A stretch of DNA of 64,000 nt, taken from the NCBI RefSeq assembly GCF_013408295.1, contig NZ_JACBYQ010000001.1:558001-622000 (forward strand). Reading direction: 5' to 3'. The notes under the pieces are model-generated. The model did not search any database and was not told the DNA's origin. It saw only the letters and a program-made list of their open reading frames with translations. Position 1 is the stretch's first letter. Every line of letters starts with the position of its first letter. Positions 57,162 through 64,000 of this stretch are shown in pieces. The stretch is from Psychromicrobium silvestre. Its GTDB lineage: Bacteria; Actinomycetota; Actinomycetes; Actinomycetales; Micrococcaceae. The translations under genes and the position numbers were made by a program.

Positions 57162-59837
57162 GTGAAACTGCACAAAATTGGGGGATTTGTGTCTCTTTTG
57201 ACGCGTAACGGGAGCGCGCGCTCTTCGGTAATTGGGCTTATGGCCGTCCTGGCCTTATTAGCTTCACTGCTTGTGATTGTTGTGTCCACGGCCCCGCCAG
57301 CTCAGGCGGTCGGTACGCCGCTATCGTGCGATGGCACCACCATCTACTCGGCGCAACGTGGCTCGACGGGGACTACCGCGAGTGACGGCGCCATTTACGG
57401 CCTCACCACTTCGGCAGTCGGGAGTGCCGCCGTCACCAATACCTTGATCACGACAATTCCCACCGGTGGTTTTGTCAACGCCATCGGGATTACCCAGGGC
57501 GGGACGGCGCTTTACGGTGTTAACCAGTCAACTCTGATTGCCGGGCAGACCATTGTGTACCGATACGACGCAGTGGGGCAGAGCTGGACCCAGTATGTCG
57601 GGACTGGCGGACCAGTTGGCGCAACTTATCAAACAGGTGCCGTCGATCCGGCTAACGGCATCTACTACTATGCCACTTATCTTTCCGGAACTGCCACGAC
57701 TCCGGCCAGGGGATTGCTCTACGGCTTCAATACCAACACGAACCAGGCAATCCCAGGCGTCATCGCTACTTTTGCTTTACCGACGGGAGCCTCCGCGGCG
57801 GGTGTCAATGGAGATTTAGCATTCGACTCCACCGGGAATCTGTATCTGTTGACCTCGAATAGTTCGATTTCGGCAATTGGAGTGGTCAGCGGTCCCTTGC
57901 CTGTGACCGGGTCTGCGAGTGGGGCTCCACTAACGGATACGGTACTAACGACCTTCCCAGCCACAGCTTCTTACGTCGGAATCGCCTTCGATAATGCCGG
58001 AAACCTTTATACCGAATCCGGAGGCGTAGGCTCTTCGGCAATTACTAAGTTCAATCCGAATACGGGTGCTGTCGTTTCCGGGCCAACCCCCACTAGCACC
58101 GCTAACAATGCCCAGGCGTTGATGCAGACGGACCTAGCCGCCTGTTCGACCAATCCAACGCTGAGCGTTAGCAAGGATATAGTCGGTAGGTATTCCCCAA
58201 GTGATCAATTCACTATGTCTATCACCGGTGGCGGAATCAGCCAGGGAAACACTGCCACCACCACAGGATCAACCACGGGTTTGCAGCCGGAACCTGCTGT
58301 CGCTGGGCCGGTGATCGCGACCTCCGGTTCGACGTACACCATCGCCGAGATCGCGAGCTCGGGAAATTTGCTCAACTACGCAAGCACTTACTCCTGTGTC
58401 GACACAGCTAACGGAAATGCCCTCATTGCCAGTGGCACTGGGCAAAGTTTCACGCTCCAGTTTCCTGCCACCACCCGGGGAAAAGGCACTCCAAACATTG
58501 CCTGCAGGTTCACCAACACTCCACTTCTTAACTCTCTTACGCTCCAGAAATCTGTCGCAGAATCAACTCTGGTAGTCGGTCAGACGCTGCACTATTCTTT
58601 CTTGGTCACCAATACGGGCAATACGGTTCTGGCGCCGGTATCTGTCATTGAGGGGCCGTTCACTGGGACCGGGGCGATGCCGGCTGTCAGTTGCCCCGCG
58701 GGCGCAACGTCACTGGCTCCCGGTGCCTCGGTGACCTGCACGGCAAGCTACGTCGTCGAGCAAGCTGACGTTGACCGAGGAACCATCCACAATGCCGCCA
58801 CCGCGCAGGGTGTTACCCCGGCCGGTGACCCTGTTGATTCGAACGAATCAACAGCCGACGTGCCTGAACTACCGGCAGCTTCGCTTACTTTCAAGAAGAC
58901 TGTTGCTGAAACGAGTCTGGTTGCTGGCGAAACTTTGCATTACAGCTTCCTGGTAACCAATACCGGTAATGTCACTCTCGCCCCGGTTGCCGTCAATGAA
59001 GCTACCTTCACCGGGATTGGCTCGATGTCGGCTGTCAGTTGCCCTGCGGGCGCTACATCACTGGCTCCCGGTGCCTCGGTGACCTGCACGGCAAGCTACG
59101 TCGTCGAGCAAGCCGACGTCGACCGAGGAACCGTCGATAACTCCGCTACCGCTACCGGAACGCCTCCTACCGGCCCCGCGGTCACTACTCCACCGTCTAG
59201 CGCCGATGTGCCCGGAGTATCAACGCCCGCGCTCACCATCGCAAAGACCGCGAGTCCAACCATCATTACCGCAGTTGGACAAACAATCACCTACTCATTT
59301 CTGGTGACTAACACCGGAAATGTGACGTTGGCTCCCGTCCAGGTCAACGAAGGTGCGTTTTCTGGAACCCCGGCGAACCTCTCACCGGTTACTTGTCCGG
59401 CTGAGGCCGCGTCTCTGGCTCCTGGTGAGAACCTCACCTGCACTGCCACCTATAAGACGACGCAAGTCGACATCGACAATGGAAAGATCACCAATACCGC
59501 CACGGCCACAGGAACTCCTCCGAACAGCGGCACCCCAGTCGACTCACCACCCTCAACGGCCACCGTTACCGTGAATACTCCTCACGTTTCGCCGTCACCG
59601 ACGCCCTCTGCTCCGGCTCAGAGCGCGAGTGTTCCGACTCAGGAAACGAGCGTTCCGACCCAGAGCACGAGTGTTCCGGCTCAGAGCACGAGCGACCTCC
59701 AACCTCAGTCGGTGCTCGCCAACACCGGTATCTCTTCTGCACCGATAGTCGAGGCCGGAATCGTCGCCCTTCTCCTCGGCCTCGTAATGCTGCAGCTAAG
59801 TCGCCGCCGCTCGAGCAAGACCCGACGCCGCACCTGA
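57162..59837 (+). CDS. LAXTG-anchored cell-surface protein with DUF11/DUF7507-type repeats
   Basis: Large exported protein, 891 aa, probably linked to peptidoglycan by a class E sortase. Signal peptide: basic start, hydrophobic core about residues 24-42, cleavage expected after AQA (about 49). Residues about 50-330 form a beta-propeller-like region (AVDPANGIYYYATY, DLAFDSTGNLYLLT). Three DUF11-like beta-sandwich repeats start near 458, 573 and 689, each with LHYSFLVTNTGN or a close variant. Then a Pro/Ser/Gln linker with SVPxQ(S/E)TS repeats and the sorting signal LANTG (852-856), a hydrophobic helix and an Arg-rich tail. Adhesin or envelope role inferred. GTG start follows a 170-nt gap after holA. 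Confidence 0.82.
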   Translation: MKLHKIGGFVSLLTRNGSARSSVIGLMAVLALLASLLVIVVSTAPPAQAVGTPLSCDGTTIYSAQRGSTGTTASDGAIYGLTTSAVGSAAVTNTLITTIPTGGFVNAIGITQGGTALYGVNQSTLIAGQTIVYRYDAVGQSWTQYVGTGGPVGATYQTGAVDPANGIYYYATYLSGTATTPARGLLYGFNTNTNQAIPGVIATFALPTGASAAGVNGDLAFDSTGNLYLLTSNSSISAIGVVSGPLPVTGSASGAPLTDTVLTTFPATASYVGIAFDNAGNLYTESGGVGSSAITKFNPNTGAVVSGPTPTSTANNAQALMQTDLAACSTNPTLSVSKDIVGRYSPSDQFTMSITGGGISQGNTATTTGSTTGLQPEPAVAGPVIATSGSTYTIAEIASSGNLLNYASTYSCVDTANGNALIASGTGQSFTLQFPATTRGKGTPNIACRFTNTPLLNSLTLQKSVAESTLVVGQTLHYSFLVTNTGNTVLAPVSVIEGPFTGTGAMPAVSCPAGATSLAPGASVTCTASYVVEQADVDRGTIHNAATAQGVTPAGDPVDSNESTADVPELPAASLTFKKTVAETSLVAGETLHYSFLVTNTGNVTLAPVAVNEATFTGIGSMSAVSCPAGATSLAPGASVTCTASYVVEQADVDRGTVDNSATATGTPPTGPAVTTPPSSADVPGVSTPALTIAKTASPTIITAVGQTITYSFLVTNTGNVTLAPVQVNEGAFSGTPANLSPVTCPAEAASLAPGENLTCTATYKTTQVDIDNGKITNTATATGTPPNSGTPVDSPPSTATVTVNTPHVSPSPTPSAPAQSASVPTQETSVPTQSTSVPAQSTSDLQPQSVLANTGISSAPIVEAGIVALLLGLVMLQLSRRRSSKTRRRT
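58683..59132 (+). repeat. Near-identical 102-nt duplication within the surface-protein gene
   Basis: Segments 58683-58784 and 59031-59132 differ at only about five positions over 102 nt, while the flanking parts of the same protein repeats differ much more. The period is 348 nt (116 residues). It points to recent duplication or gene conversion between repeats 1 and 2; repeat 3 is more diverged. Confidence 0.75.
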
Positions 59838-59839
59838 TG

Positions 59840-59864
59840 CTCCTCCGGGCACTGCCCGGAGGAG
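59840..59864 (+). terminator. Terminator of the surface-protein gene
   Basis: CTCCTCCGGGC-ACT-GCCCGGAGGAG, an 11-bp perfect stem starting 2 nt after the stop codon, with no T-run, as often in GC-rich actinobacteria. Confidence 0.7.
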
Positions 59865-59945
59865 AGGTTGGGTCAGCCGCTGAGGGGAATCGATCAATCT
59901 TTCGTCATGCGGCACAACGCTTCGCCTCGATTCAACGGGGAGGAC

Positions 59946-59951
59946 TAGCCT
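59946..59951 (+). promoter_or_regulatory. -10 element of a leaderless promoter for the SDR pseudogene
   Basis: TAGCCT ends 7 nt before the GTG at 59959; no Shine-Dalgarno sequence. Confidence 0.4.
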
Positions 59952-59958
59952 AATAGAT

Positions 59959-60648
59959 GTGAAGAGGCTGGCTGCGGTAACTGGCGCGAGTAGAGGATTG
60001 GGCAAGGCTCTTGTAGAGGAGTTCTCGGAGGCAGGTTGGGCCGTCATTGCTGTCTTCCGGTCACGACTCAGCCCGAAGTCTTGGAGGTCATCCGACTTCG
60101 TTGAGGTGGTGGTGCACGATGTTCGGTCCGAAGACATTACGGAGCTCTCTTCGGTCGTTGGGAAGCGTCCAGTTGACTTGCTCATCAATAATGCCGTCCA
60201 AGGCGCAAAGCATCATGATCTAGGATCCATCTCTTCGAGTGAGCTGATGAACGCGGTCGATGTCAATGTGGGAGGGCCGCTGCGCTTGGTGCAGGCGCTA
60301 CTTCCGAACCTGTTGGCAGCATCGAATCCGCTCATTATCAACGTGAATTCGCGACTCGGATCCGTTTCTGCTCAGGCGAGGGGCGACTTTTCTGACCTCT
60401 CAACCAGCTACGCCTACAAGATATCCAAGGCTGCGCAAAACATGCTGACGATCTCTATGGCTCAGGACCTTTAGGGGCAGGTTAGAGCTTGGGCCGTTCA
60501 CCCAGGAAAGCTGGCCACAGGTCTGGGACAGCCTGATGCGTCCAAGGACCCCGCCCTTGCGGCGCGCCAGCTACGGGAGTTGGTAGATGCCGGGGACTCG
60601 ATCTCACCCCGTTTCTGCGCGTTAGGGGACGACGACCTCAGTCGGTGA
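59959..60648 (+). pseudogene. Short-chain dehydrogenase/reductase gene interrupted by an in-frame TAG
   Basis: The first 171 codons encode a typical SDR: cofactor loop AVTGASRGLGKALVEE near the N-terminus, LLINNAVQG, the catalytic serine in NVNSRLGS, and YAYKISKAAQN with the YxxxK pair. TAG at 60472-60474 then stops translation, yet the same frame continues for 57 more sense codons with the expected SDR C-terminal sequence (RAWAVHPGKLATGLG) to TGA at 60646-60648. A single nonsense change (or a sequencing error) therefore separates this from a normal protein of about 229 residues. The truncated product keeps the active site but loses the substrate-loop end, and is probably inactive. Substrate unknown. 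Confidence 0.8.
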
Positions 60649-60735
60649 TGCTGGTCTTTGTGCCAACGAATCGACGATGCATGAAGCTACATCATGAAGA
60701 AGTAGGCACCTTTTCCCAGTTGTTAGGCGGAAGCT

Positions 60736-61671
60736 CTAGCGGATACCAGCTCTTCTCAATCGTTCAGATGTTTGCAGCGTGAGCGCGTCCAAGGCAACCG
60801 GTGGAGAGCGAAAGAGGCTTTCGCCGCGGGCATTGTGCAATGCGGGCCACAAGCTCGCGGCCCAGGCAACTTCATGCTCCTCCTGGGTAAATGACCTGCC
60901 TCGCGCCTGTTGATAAGCATCGATGAATTCCTGCGAGTCTTCGAGCGGTGCCAACGTCGGGATGGTGGTACTGACAAAGGCTCCGGAAGCGGCACCGACG
61001 ATAGCCGCTTCCGGTAGCGCGACGAGGCTATCCCAATCATGGACCGCCCATGGGAGATCTTCATTCCAGCGTAGGTTCTGACTCTCCCAGTCACCGTGTC
61101 CGACAACTAGAGGTAGCACTGTCCGCGACAGCCGGTTCGAGACCGCGCGGGCTACGGTGTGTAGGTGGCTAGGCACGAGGTTTTGATTCATGGCGTCTAT
61201 GGCGGGATTTTGGGGCCACAGATCGCCGGTTGCCGGATTCCAGTGCATCCATGGTGGGGGTGAACCAAGCCCGGTGGGGGATTGCTTCTCAAGAAGTTCT
61301 AGCAGTTCTGCGAGAAGTTTGGCGGATCGAATAGCGAAGGAATTTCCTCCGCCAGAGTACATTTCGCCGCCAGGTCGCCACGTTTCTGCACTTACAACGA
61401 AGCCCGATTCAAGGGTGTGAGCATCTGTCACAGGCTGAGCGCACGGGAAATCAGTATCTGCCGCGATGCGCTGAAGCTGAAGGCATCGGCGGACCTTTTC
61501 CGTGGATTCAAACCGGAGTTTGACCGCAACAGTACCGAGGTCATCGGAGTCATATTGGAACTGTTGAGACATTTCACCGCCAGCCTCGGGCCGCAAGGGA
61601 GTGAGAACACCGTGCCCAAACATGCGGAAACACCATTCCTGGACCCGAACGGAATCTGCTGTTGCCACCAT
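60736..61671 (-). CDS. Aminoglycoside-phosphotransferase-like kinase
   Basis: Protein-kinase-like fold of the APH/choline kinase superfamily, 311 aa; real substrate unknown and resistance should not be assumed. Candidate ATP-lysine K51 in VAVKLRF; the catalytic loop is HGDWESQN (H192, D194, N199) and the metal-binding motif is HDWDS (D212/D214). The middle segment is proline-rich (SPTGLGSPPPWMHWNP). ATG 61671 has TAGAAT 6 nt upstream, a leaderless arrangement. It lies in the accessory block between holA and rpsT, with the NUDIX gene divergent on its 5' side. Confidence 0.8.
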   Translation of the reverse strand: MVATADSVRVQEWCFRMFGHGVLTPLRPEAGGEMSQQFQYDSDDLGTVAVKLRFESTEKVRRCLQLQRIAADTDFPCAQPVTDAHTLESGFVVSAETWRPGGEMYSGGGNSFAIRSAKLLAELLELLEKQSPTGLGSPPPWMHWNPATGDLWPQNPAIDAMNQNLVPSHLHTVARAVSNRLSRTVLPLVVGHGDWESQNLRWNEDLPWAVHDWDSLVALPEAAIVGAASGAFVSTTIPTLAPLEDSQEFIDAYQQARGRSFTQEEHEVAWAASLWPALHNARGESLFRSPPVALDALTLQTSERLRRAGIR

Positions 61672-61677
61672 CGTTTG

Positions 61678-61683
61678 ATTCTA
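61678..61683 (-). promoter_or_regulatory. -10 element of a leaderless promoter for the APH-like gene
   Basis: TAGAAT on the minus strand ends 6 nt before the ATG at 61671. Near-consensus -10 and no Shine-Dalgarno sequence. In the 235 nt up to the NUDIX gene there are two spaced inverted repeats, CAGGGGC/GCCCCTG (61726-61732, 61755-61761) and CCGTAAC/GTTACGG (61807-61813, 61832-61838), of unknown role. Confidence 0.45.
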
Positions 61684-61918
61684 CAAACAGGGACCAAATA
61701 GCTAGTTTCAAAGTTGACCATCGTGCAGGGGCTGGCATCCAGCTGCTGCTACTCGCCCCTGAAGTGTCTTCCACCAAAAAACGAAAACAGACGACGGCGT
61801 ATCGAACCGTAACCGTCCCGCATACGTTGCCGTTACGGACGGCAAAGTCAACAATAATGAATCCAGACGTGGCTGCGAACAACTAGACCGTAATGCCGTT
61901 CTAAGGAGATAGATACTG

Positions 61919-62380
61919 ATGGTTGATAGGTTCCAAGTAGTCCCTGCCAGCTATGTGGTCTTTCGACGCGGGGATCTAGTATTGCTTCAGTTGCGTCATG
62001 GCACCGGATACATGGATGGATACTGGTCCACCGCTGCCGCTGGCCATATCGAAGCGAACGAATCTGCCGCTCAAACGGCAATACGCGAAGCCAACGAAGA
62101 GCTCGGCGTATTCATTACCCCTGAGCAATTAGTTCCGTTGACCGTGATGCACCGAACTCAAGGAAATGGTCATGCTATTGATGAGCGCGTCGACTTCTTT
62201 TTCGTGTGTACTGCTTGGCGGGGCGAGCCTCAGATGATGGAGCCAGAAAAGGTCGCTGATCTTAGATGGTTCCCCCTCGACGACCTGCCGGCTGCCCTGG
62301 TTCCTCACGAGCGATATGTTTTTGAGCGTCTAGAATCCGGGCTGACATCCATCACCGCTTATGGGTTTGCGACGAACTAG
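61919..62380 (+). CDS. NUDIX hydrolase
   Basis: Nucleoside-diphosphate-linked pyrophosphohydrolase fold, 153 aa. The NUDIX box is complete: G42, E48, R56, E57, E60, E61, G63 in GHIEANESAAQTAIREANEE followed by LGV. Residues after the box (VMHRTQGNGHAIDERVDFFF) resemble MutT/NUDT-like enzymes; substrate cannot be told. Strong ribosome-binding site AAGGAGAT precedes the ATG. Isolated in the accessory block, 221 nt before the rpsT end. A 7-bp hairpin CTAAGCC/GGCTTAG (62424-62441) and the doublet GCTTCGTCCG lie downstream. Confidence 0.88.
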   Translation: MVDRFQVVPASYVVFRRGDLVLLQLRHGTGYMDGYWSTAAAGHIEANESAAQTAIREANEELGVFITPEQLVPLTVMHRTQGNGHAIDERVDFFFVCTAWRGEPQMMEPEKVADLRWFPLDDLPAALVPHERYVFERLESGLTSITAYGFATN

Positions 62381-62545
62381 CTTCGTCCGGCTTCGTCCGG
62401 CTACGGTTCCGCGAGCGCACCACCTAAGCCACTAGGCTTAGCGTCGGATATTGGCCTTAACCGCATCGCGGTGCGCTGCCAGCGGGGGACGGGGACATTA
62501 CTATCAGGTCGATGAGGCAGCAGTTTTCAAACTGACCCTATTGCT

Positions 62546-62585
62546 TAAAAGACTGTTGGCCAGCCCCCATAAGGGACCAGCCAAC
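62546..62585 (-). terminator. rpsT terminator
   Basis: On the minus strand GTTGGC (62585-62580) pairs with GCCAAC (62560-62555), extended inwards by further G-C pairs, and is followed by AGTCTTTT. It lies 17 nt after the rpsT stop. Confidence 0.8.
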
Positions 62586-62601
62586 AATTCTTGAGGATCA
62601 A

Positions 62602-62865
62602 TTAGCCTAGACGGCTGACCTTCTTGGAGATCGCAGACTTGCGGTTAGCAGCCTGATTGGCGTGGATAACGCCCTTGCTGGCTGCCTTGTCGAGCTTGCG
62701 GCCAGCGGTGGCCAGGGCCGCGCTAGCGTTTTCCTTATCGCCCGACTCAATCGCTTCGTTGACGGCGCGAACGGCCGTCTTCAGCTCGGATCGGACAGCA
62801 ACATTGCGCTGACGCGCCTTCTCGTTGGTGAGAATGCGCTTCTTCTGGGACTTGATATTAGCCAC
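62602..62865 (-). CDS. rpsT: 30S ribosomal protein S20
   Basis: Helical 16S rRNA-binding protein of the small-subunit body. 87 aa, normal length. [20 protein letters not shown] at the N-terminus and the conserved end [20 protein letters not shown] are diagnostic. GTG 62865 is chosen over an 18-residue longer frame because it gives the invariant (M)ANIKSQKKR start and has AGAG upstream. Lies between holA and lepA as in other actinobacteria, though separated from holA here by about 5.6 kb of accessory DNA. Confidence 0.96.
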   Translation of the reverse strand: MANIKSQKKRILTNEKARQRNVAVRSELKTAVRAVNEAIESGDKENASAALATAGRKLDKAASKGVIHANQAANRKSAISKKVSRLG

Positions 62866-63038
62866 GTATGAACTCTCTGTATAAAACGGAATTGGTCTAG
62901 AGGGCGTTGAACCAGCCATTGACAGCGGCGTGGGGATGCTCGATTATGGTGAACGTCCGGCTGGTCCGTCGTGCCCGCCGACCTGCGCGGACACACAGCA
63001 TCAGAGTTTAGCAGAGTATCGCTTCCCTTGCCGCAGCT

Positions 63039-63455
63039 TCACTGCCAGCCGTGTCGCTGTCTCAAGGCTTCTGCTACCTGCTCGAAACGATCGGCTATCA
63101 GCACTGTGCCCTCGCGGCGAATCTTTTCGCTCGCAATCCGCAGGATTCTATCCACCCTAACCTCGCTGGGCCGCCGTCGTTCATCCCAAGCGCCGGTTCC
63201 CACGTCAACGTAATCCCGATGCGTGCGTTCATCTACTTCGCTGCCGTGGACATGGTCCTTACTCGTCATCATGAGGCCTAGCAGCCACTCTCGGTCTCTG
63301 CCGATCAGGAGCACCGGGCGGTCTTTTCCTTGCGCGGGATCATCCTCGTACGGCACCCAGGTCCAGACAATCTCACCCGGATCCGGTTCACCATCCGGTT
63401 TCGGCGCATAACTGACTACGCCACGGCCCTGATAGTCCTCGGGAAAGTCACCCAC
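63039..63455 (-). CDS. PemK/MazF-like toxin-family protein without a visible antitoxin
   Basis: 138-aa protein with the PemK/MazF-like SH3 barrel pattern: GEIVWTWVPYEDDPAQGKDR (residues about 27-46), then PVLLIGRD, and a C-terminal VDRILRIASEKIRREGTVL. MazF-type members are mRNA interferases, but no antitoxin gene is next to it: the 67 nt upstream lead to divergent lepA and the downstream neighbour is rpsT. Solo genes of this kind at this place are known in Micrococcaceae and may have a non-toxic role. The GTG start at 63455 has TAAGCT 6 nt upstream. Confidence 0.7.
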   Translation of the reverse strand: MGDFPEDYQGRGVVSYAPKPDGEPDPGEIVWTWVPYEDDPAQGKDRPVLLIGRDREWLLGLMMTSKDHVHGSEVDERTHRDYVDVGTGAWDERRRPSEVRVDRILRIASEKIRREGTVLIADRFEQVAEALRQRHGWQ

Positions 63456-63461
63456 ATGGCT

Positions 63462-63467
63462 AGCTTA
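63462..63467 (-). promoter_or_regulatory. -10 element of a leaderless promoter for the PemK-like gene
   Basis: TAAGCT on the minus strand ends 6 nt before the GTG at 63455; identical box and spacing to the promoters at 2750 and 29855. Confidence 0.45.
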
Positions 63468-63522
63468 TGGGAGAATTGAATTTGCTCCATTGAAGGGAGT
63501 GCCTCAACAGTAAGGAAGCTCT

Positions 63523-64000
63523 GTGTCACCCATGGCCCGCACCGCACCGGTGCCCGCCGCGACCGATCCGGCGATCATCAGGAATTTCTGCATCATCGCC
63601 CATATCGACCACGGGAAATCCACTCTCGCGGACCGGATGCTGCAACTGACCGGCGTCGTCGAGCAGCGCGATATGAAGGCCCAGTACCTGGACCGGATGG
63701 ACATCGAACGCGAACGCGGCATTACGATCAAATCGCAAGCCGTCCGACTTCCCTGGGAACTCGACGGCGAGAGCTATTGCCTGAACATGATCGATACCCC
63801 CGGGCACGTTGACTTCACCTACGAGGTATCTCGCTCACTGGCAGCCTGCGAAGGAGCCATCCTCCTGGTTGACGCCGCTCAGGGCATTGAGGCACAGACC
63901 CTGGCCAATCTGTACCTGGCGATGGAGAACAACCTCACCATTATTCCGGTGCTGAACAAGATCGATCTGCCGGCCGCTCAGCCGGAGAAGTATGCCGCCG
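63523..64000 (+). CDS. lepA: Elongation factor 4 (LepA), 3'-truncated by window edge
   Basis: Translational GTPase that acts in ribosome back-translocation or 30S biogenesis. The first 159 codons are visible. G1 loop [13 protein letters not shown], switch region [11 protein letters not shown]3 DTPGHVDF and G4 NKID identify it; the [15 protein letters not shown] wording separates LepA from EF-G. GTG start at 63523 with AAGGAAG 4 nt upstream; an ATG three codons later is the alternative. Divergent from the PemK-like gene. Confidence 0.96.
   Translation, partial: MSPMARTAPVPAATDPAIIRNFCIIAHIDHGKSTLADRMLQLTGVVEQRDMKAQYLDRMDIERERGITIKSQAVRLPWELDGESYCLNMIDTPGHVDFTYEVSRSLAACEGAILLVDAAQGIEAQTLANLYLAMENNLTIIPVLNKIDLPAAQPEKYAA

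Noticed and set aside
61574-61882. 102-codon minus-strand frame upstream of and overlapping the APH-like gene
   Set aside because: Overlaps the start of the kinase gene in another frame and shows no recognisable domain or ribosome-binding site.
62381-62404. CRISPR-like repeat GCTTCGTCCG
   Set aside because: Only two adjacent copies without spacers; a simple tandem duplication.

Overview
The window is a GC-rich stretch of a Gram-positive actinobacterial chromosome, most likely from the Micrococcaceae (Arthrobacter / Renibacterium / Psychromicrobium-like). The case rests on gene content and order: an actinobacterial integration host factor (mihF) between pyrF and gmk, an acVLRF1-type peptidyl-tRNA hydrolase divergent from rarA, DUF948 and DUF6167 genes in front of alaS, a PyrR-headed pyr operon, a mycothiol-type maleylpyruvate isomerase family protein, a PriA without a P-loop, an LAXTG-type sorting signal, many GTG/TTG starts and many TANNNT-N6/7-start-codon (leaderless) promoters. 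It looks like continuous chromosomal backbone with a few accessory insertions. No tRNA, rRNA, transposase, phage or CRISPR gene is visible.

Layout. 1-5.5 kb: end of aspS, two GNAT acetyltransferases, acVLRF1, rarA and an unknown gene. 5.8-17.3 kb: rpsD, then DUF948-DUF6167-alaS-ruvX-mltG-aroE-aroC-aroK-aroB-TPR-efp-nusB, a classic actinobacterial housekeeping run joining tRNA charging, peptidoglycan termination, the shikimate pathway and translation. 17.4-19.0 kb: a PrsW-family membrane protease with a long Q/Y/N-rich tail. 19.1-28.0 kb: the complete pyrimidine operon pyrR-pyrB-pyrC-(membrane protein)-carA-carB-pyrF, with a PyrR RNA-binding motif in front of pyrR and a perfect hairpin terminator at its end. 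28-36.6 kb: an MFS exporter, a DinB-like protein, mihF-gmk-rpoZ-coaBC-metK and priA. 36.6-44.7 kb: a four-gene minus-strand operon (SorC-family regulator, aldo/keto reductase, hydrolase, glycosyltransferase) divergent from glpD-glpF-glpK. 44.7-45.9 kb: a DUF559 nuclease-like gene enclosed by two related nested palindromes in opposite orientation. 45.9-49.4 kb: bifunctional proline catabolic putA. 49.5-57.0 kb: leuS with a possible attenuator leader, degV, comEA, comEC and holA. 57-62.5 kb: accessory insert with an LANTG cell-wall protein, an SDR gene broken by an amber stop, an aminoglycoside-phosphotransferase-like kinase and a NUDIX hydrolase. 62.6-64 kb: rpsT, a PemK/MazF-like gene and the start of lepA.

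Most unusual points: the DUF559 gene between two inverted copies of a palindrome of about 75-78 nt whose stems differ by compensating changes; further unrelated long extragenic palindromes at 6593 and 17282; a perfect inverted repeat that supplies back-to-back -10 elements for rarA and acVLRF1; a 16-codon ORF followed by a hairpin and a terminator in front of leuS; comEC with no ordinary start codon ahead of its conserved N-terminus, in the same frame as comEA and without the C-terminal metallo-beta-lactamase domain; and the single in-frame stop in the SDR gene.
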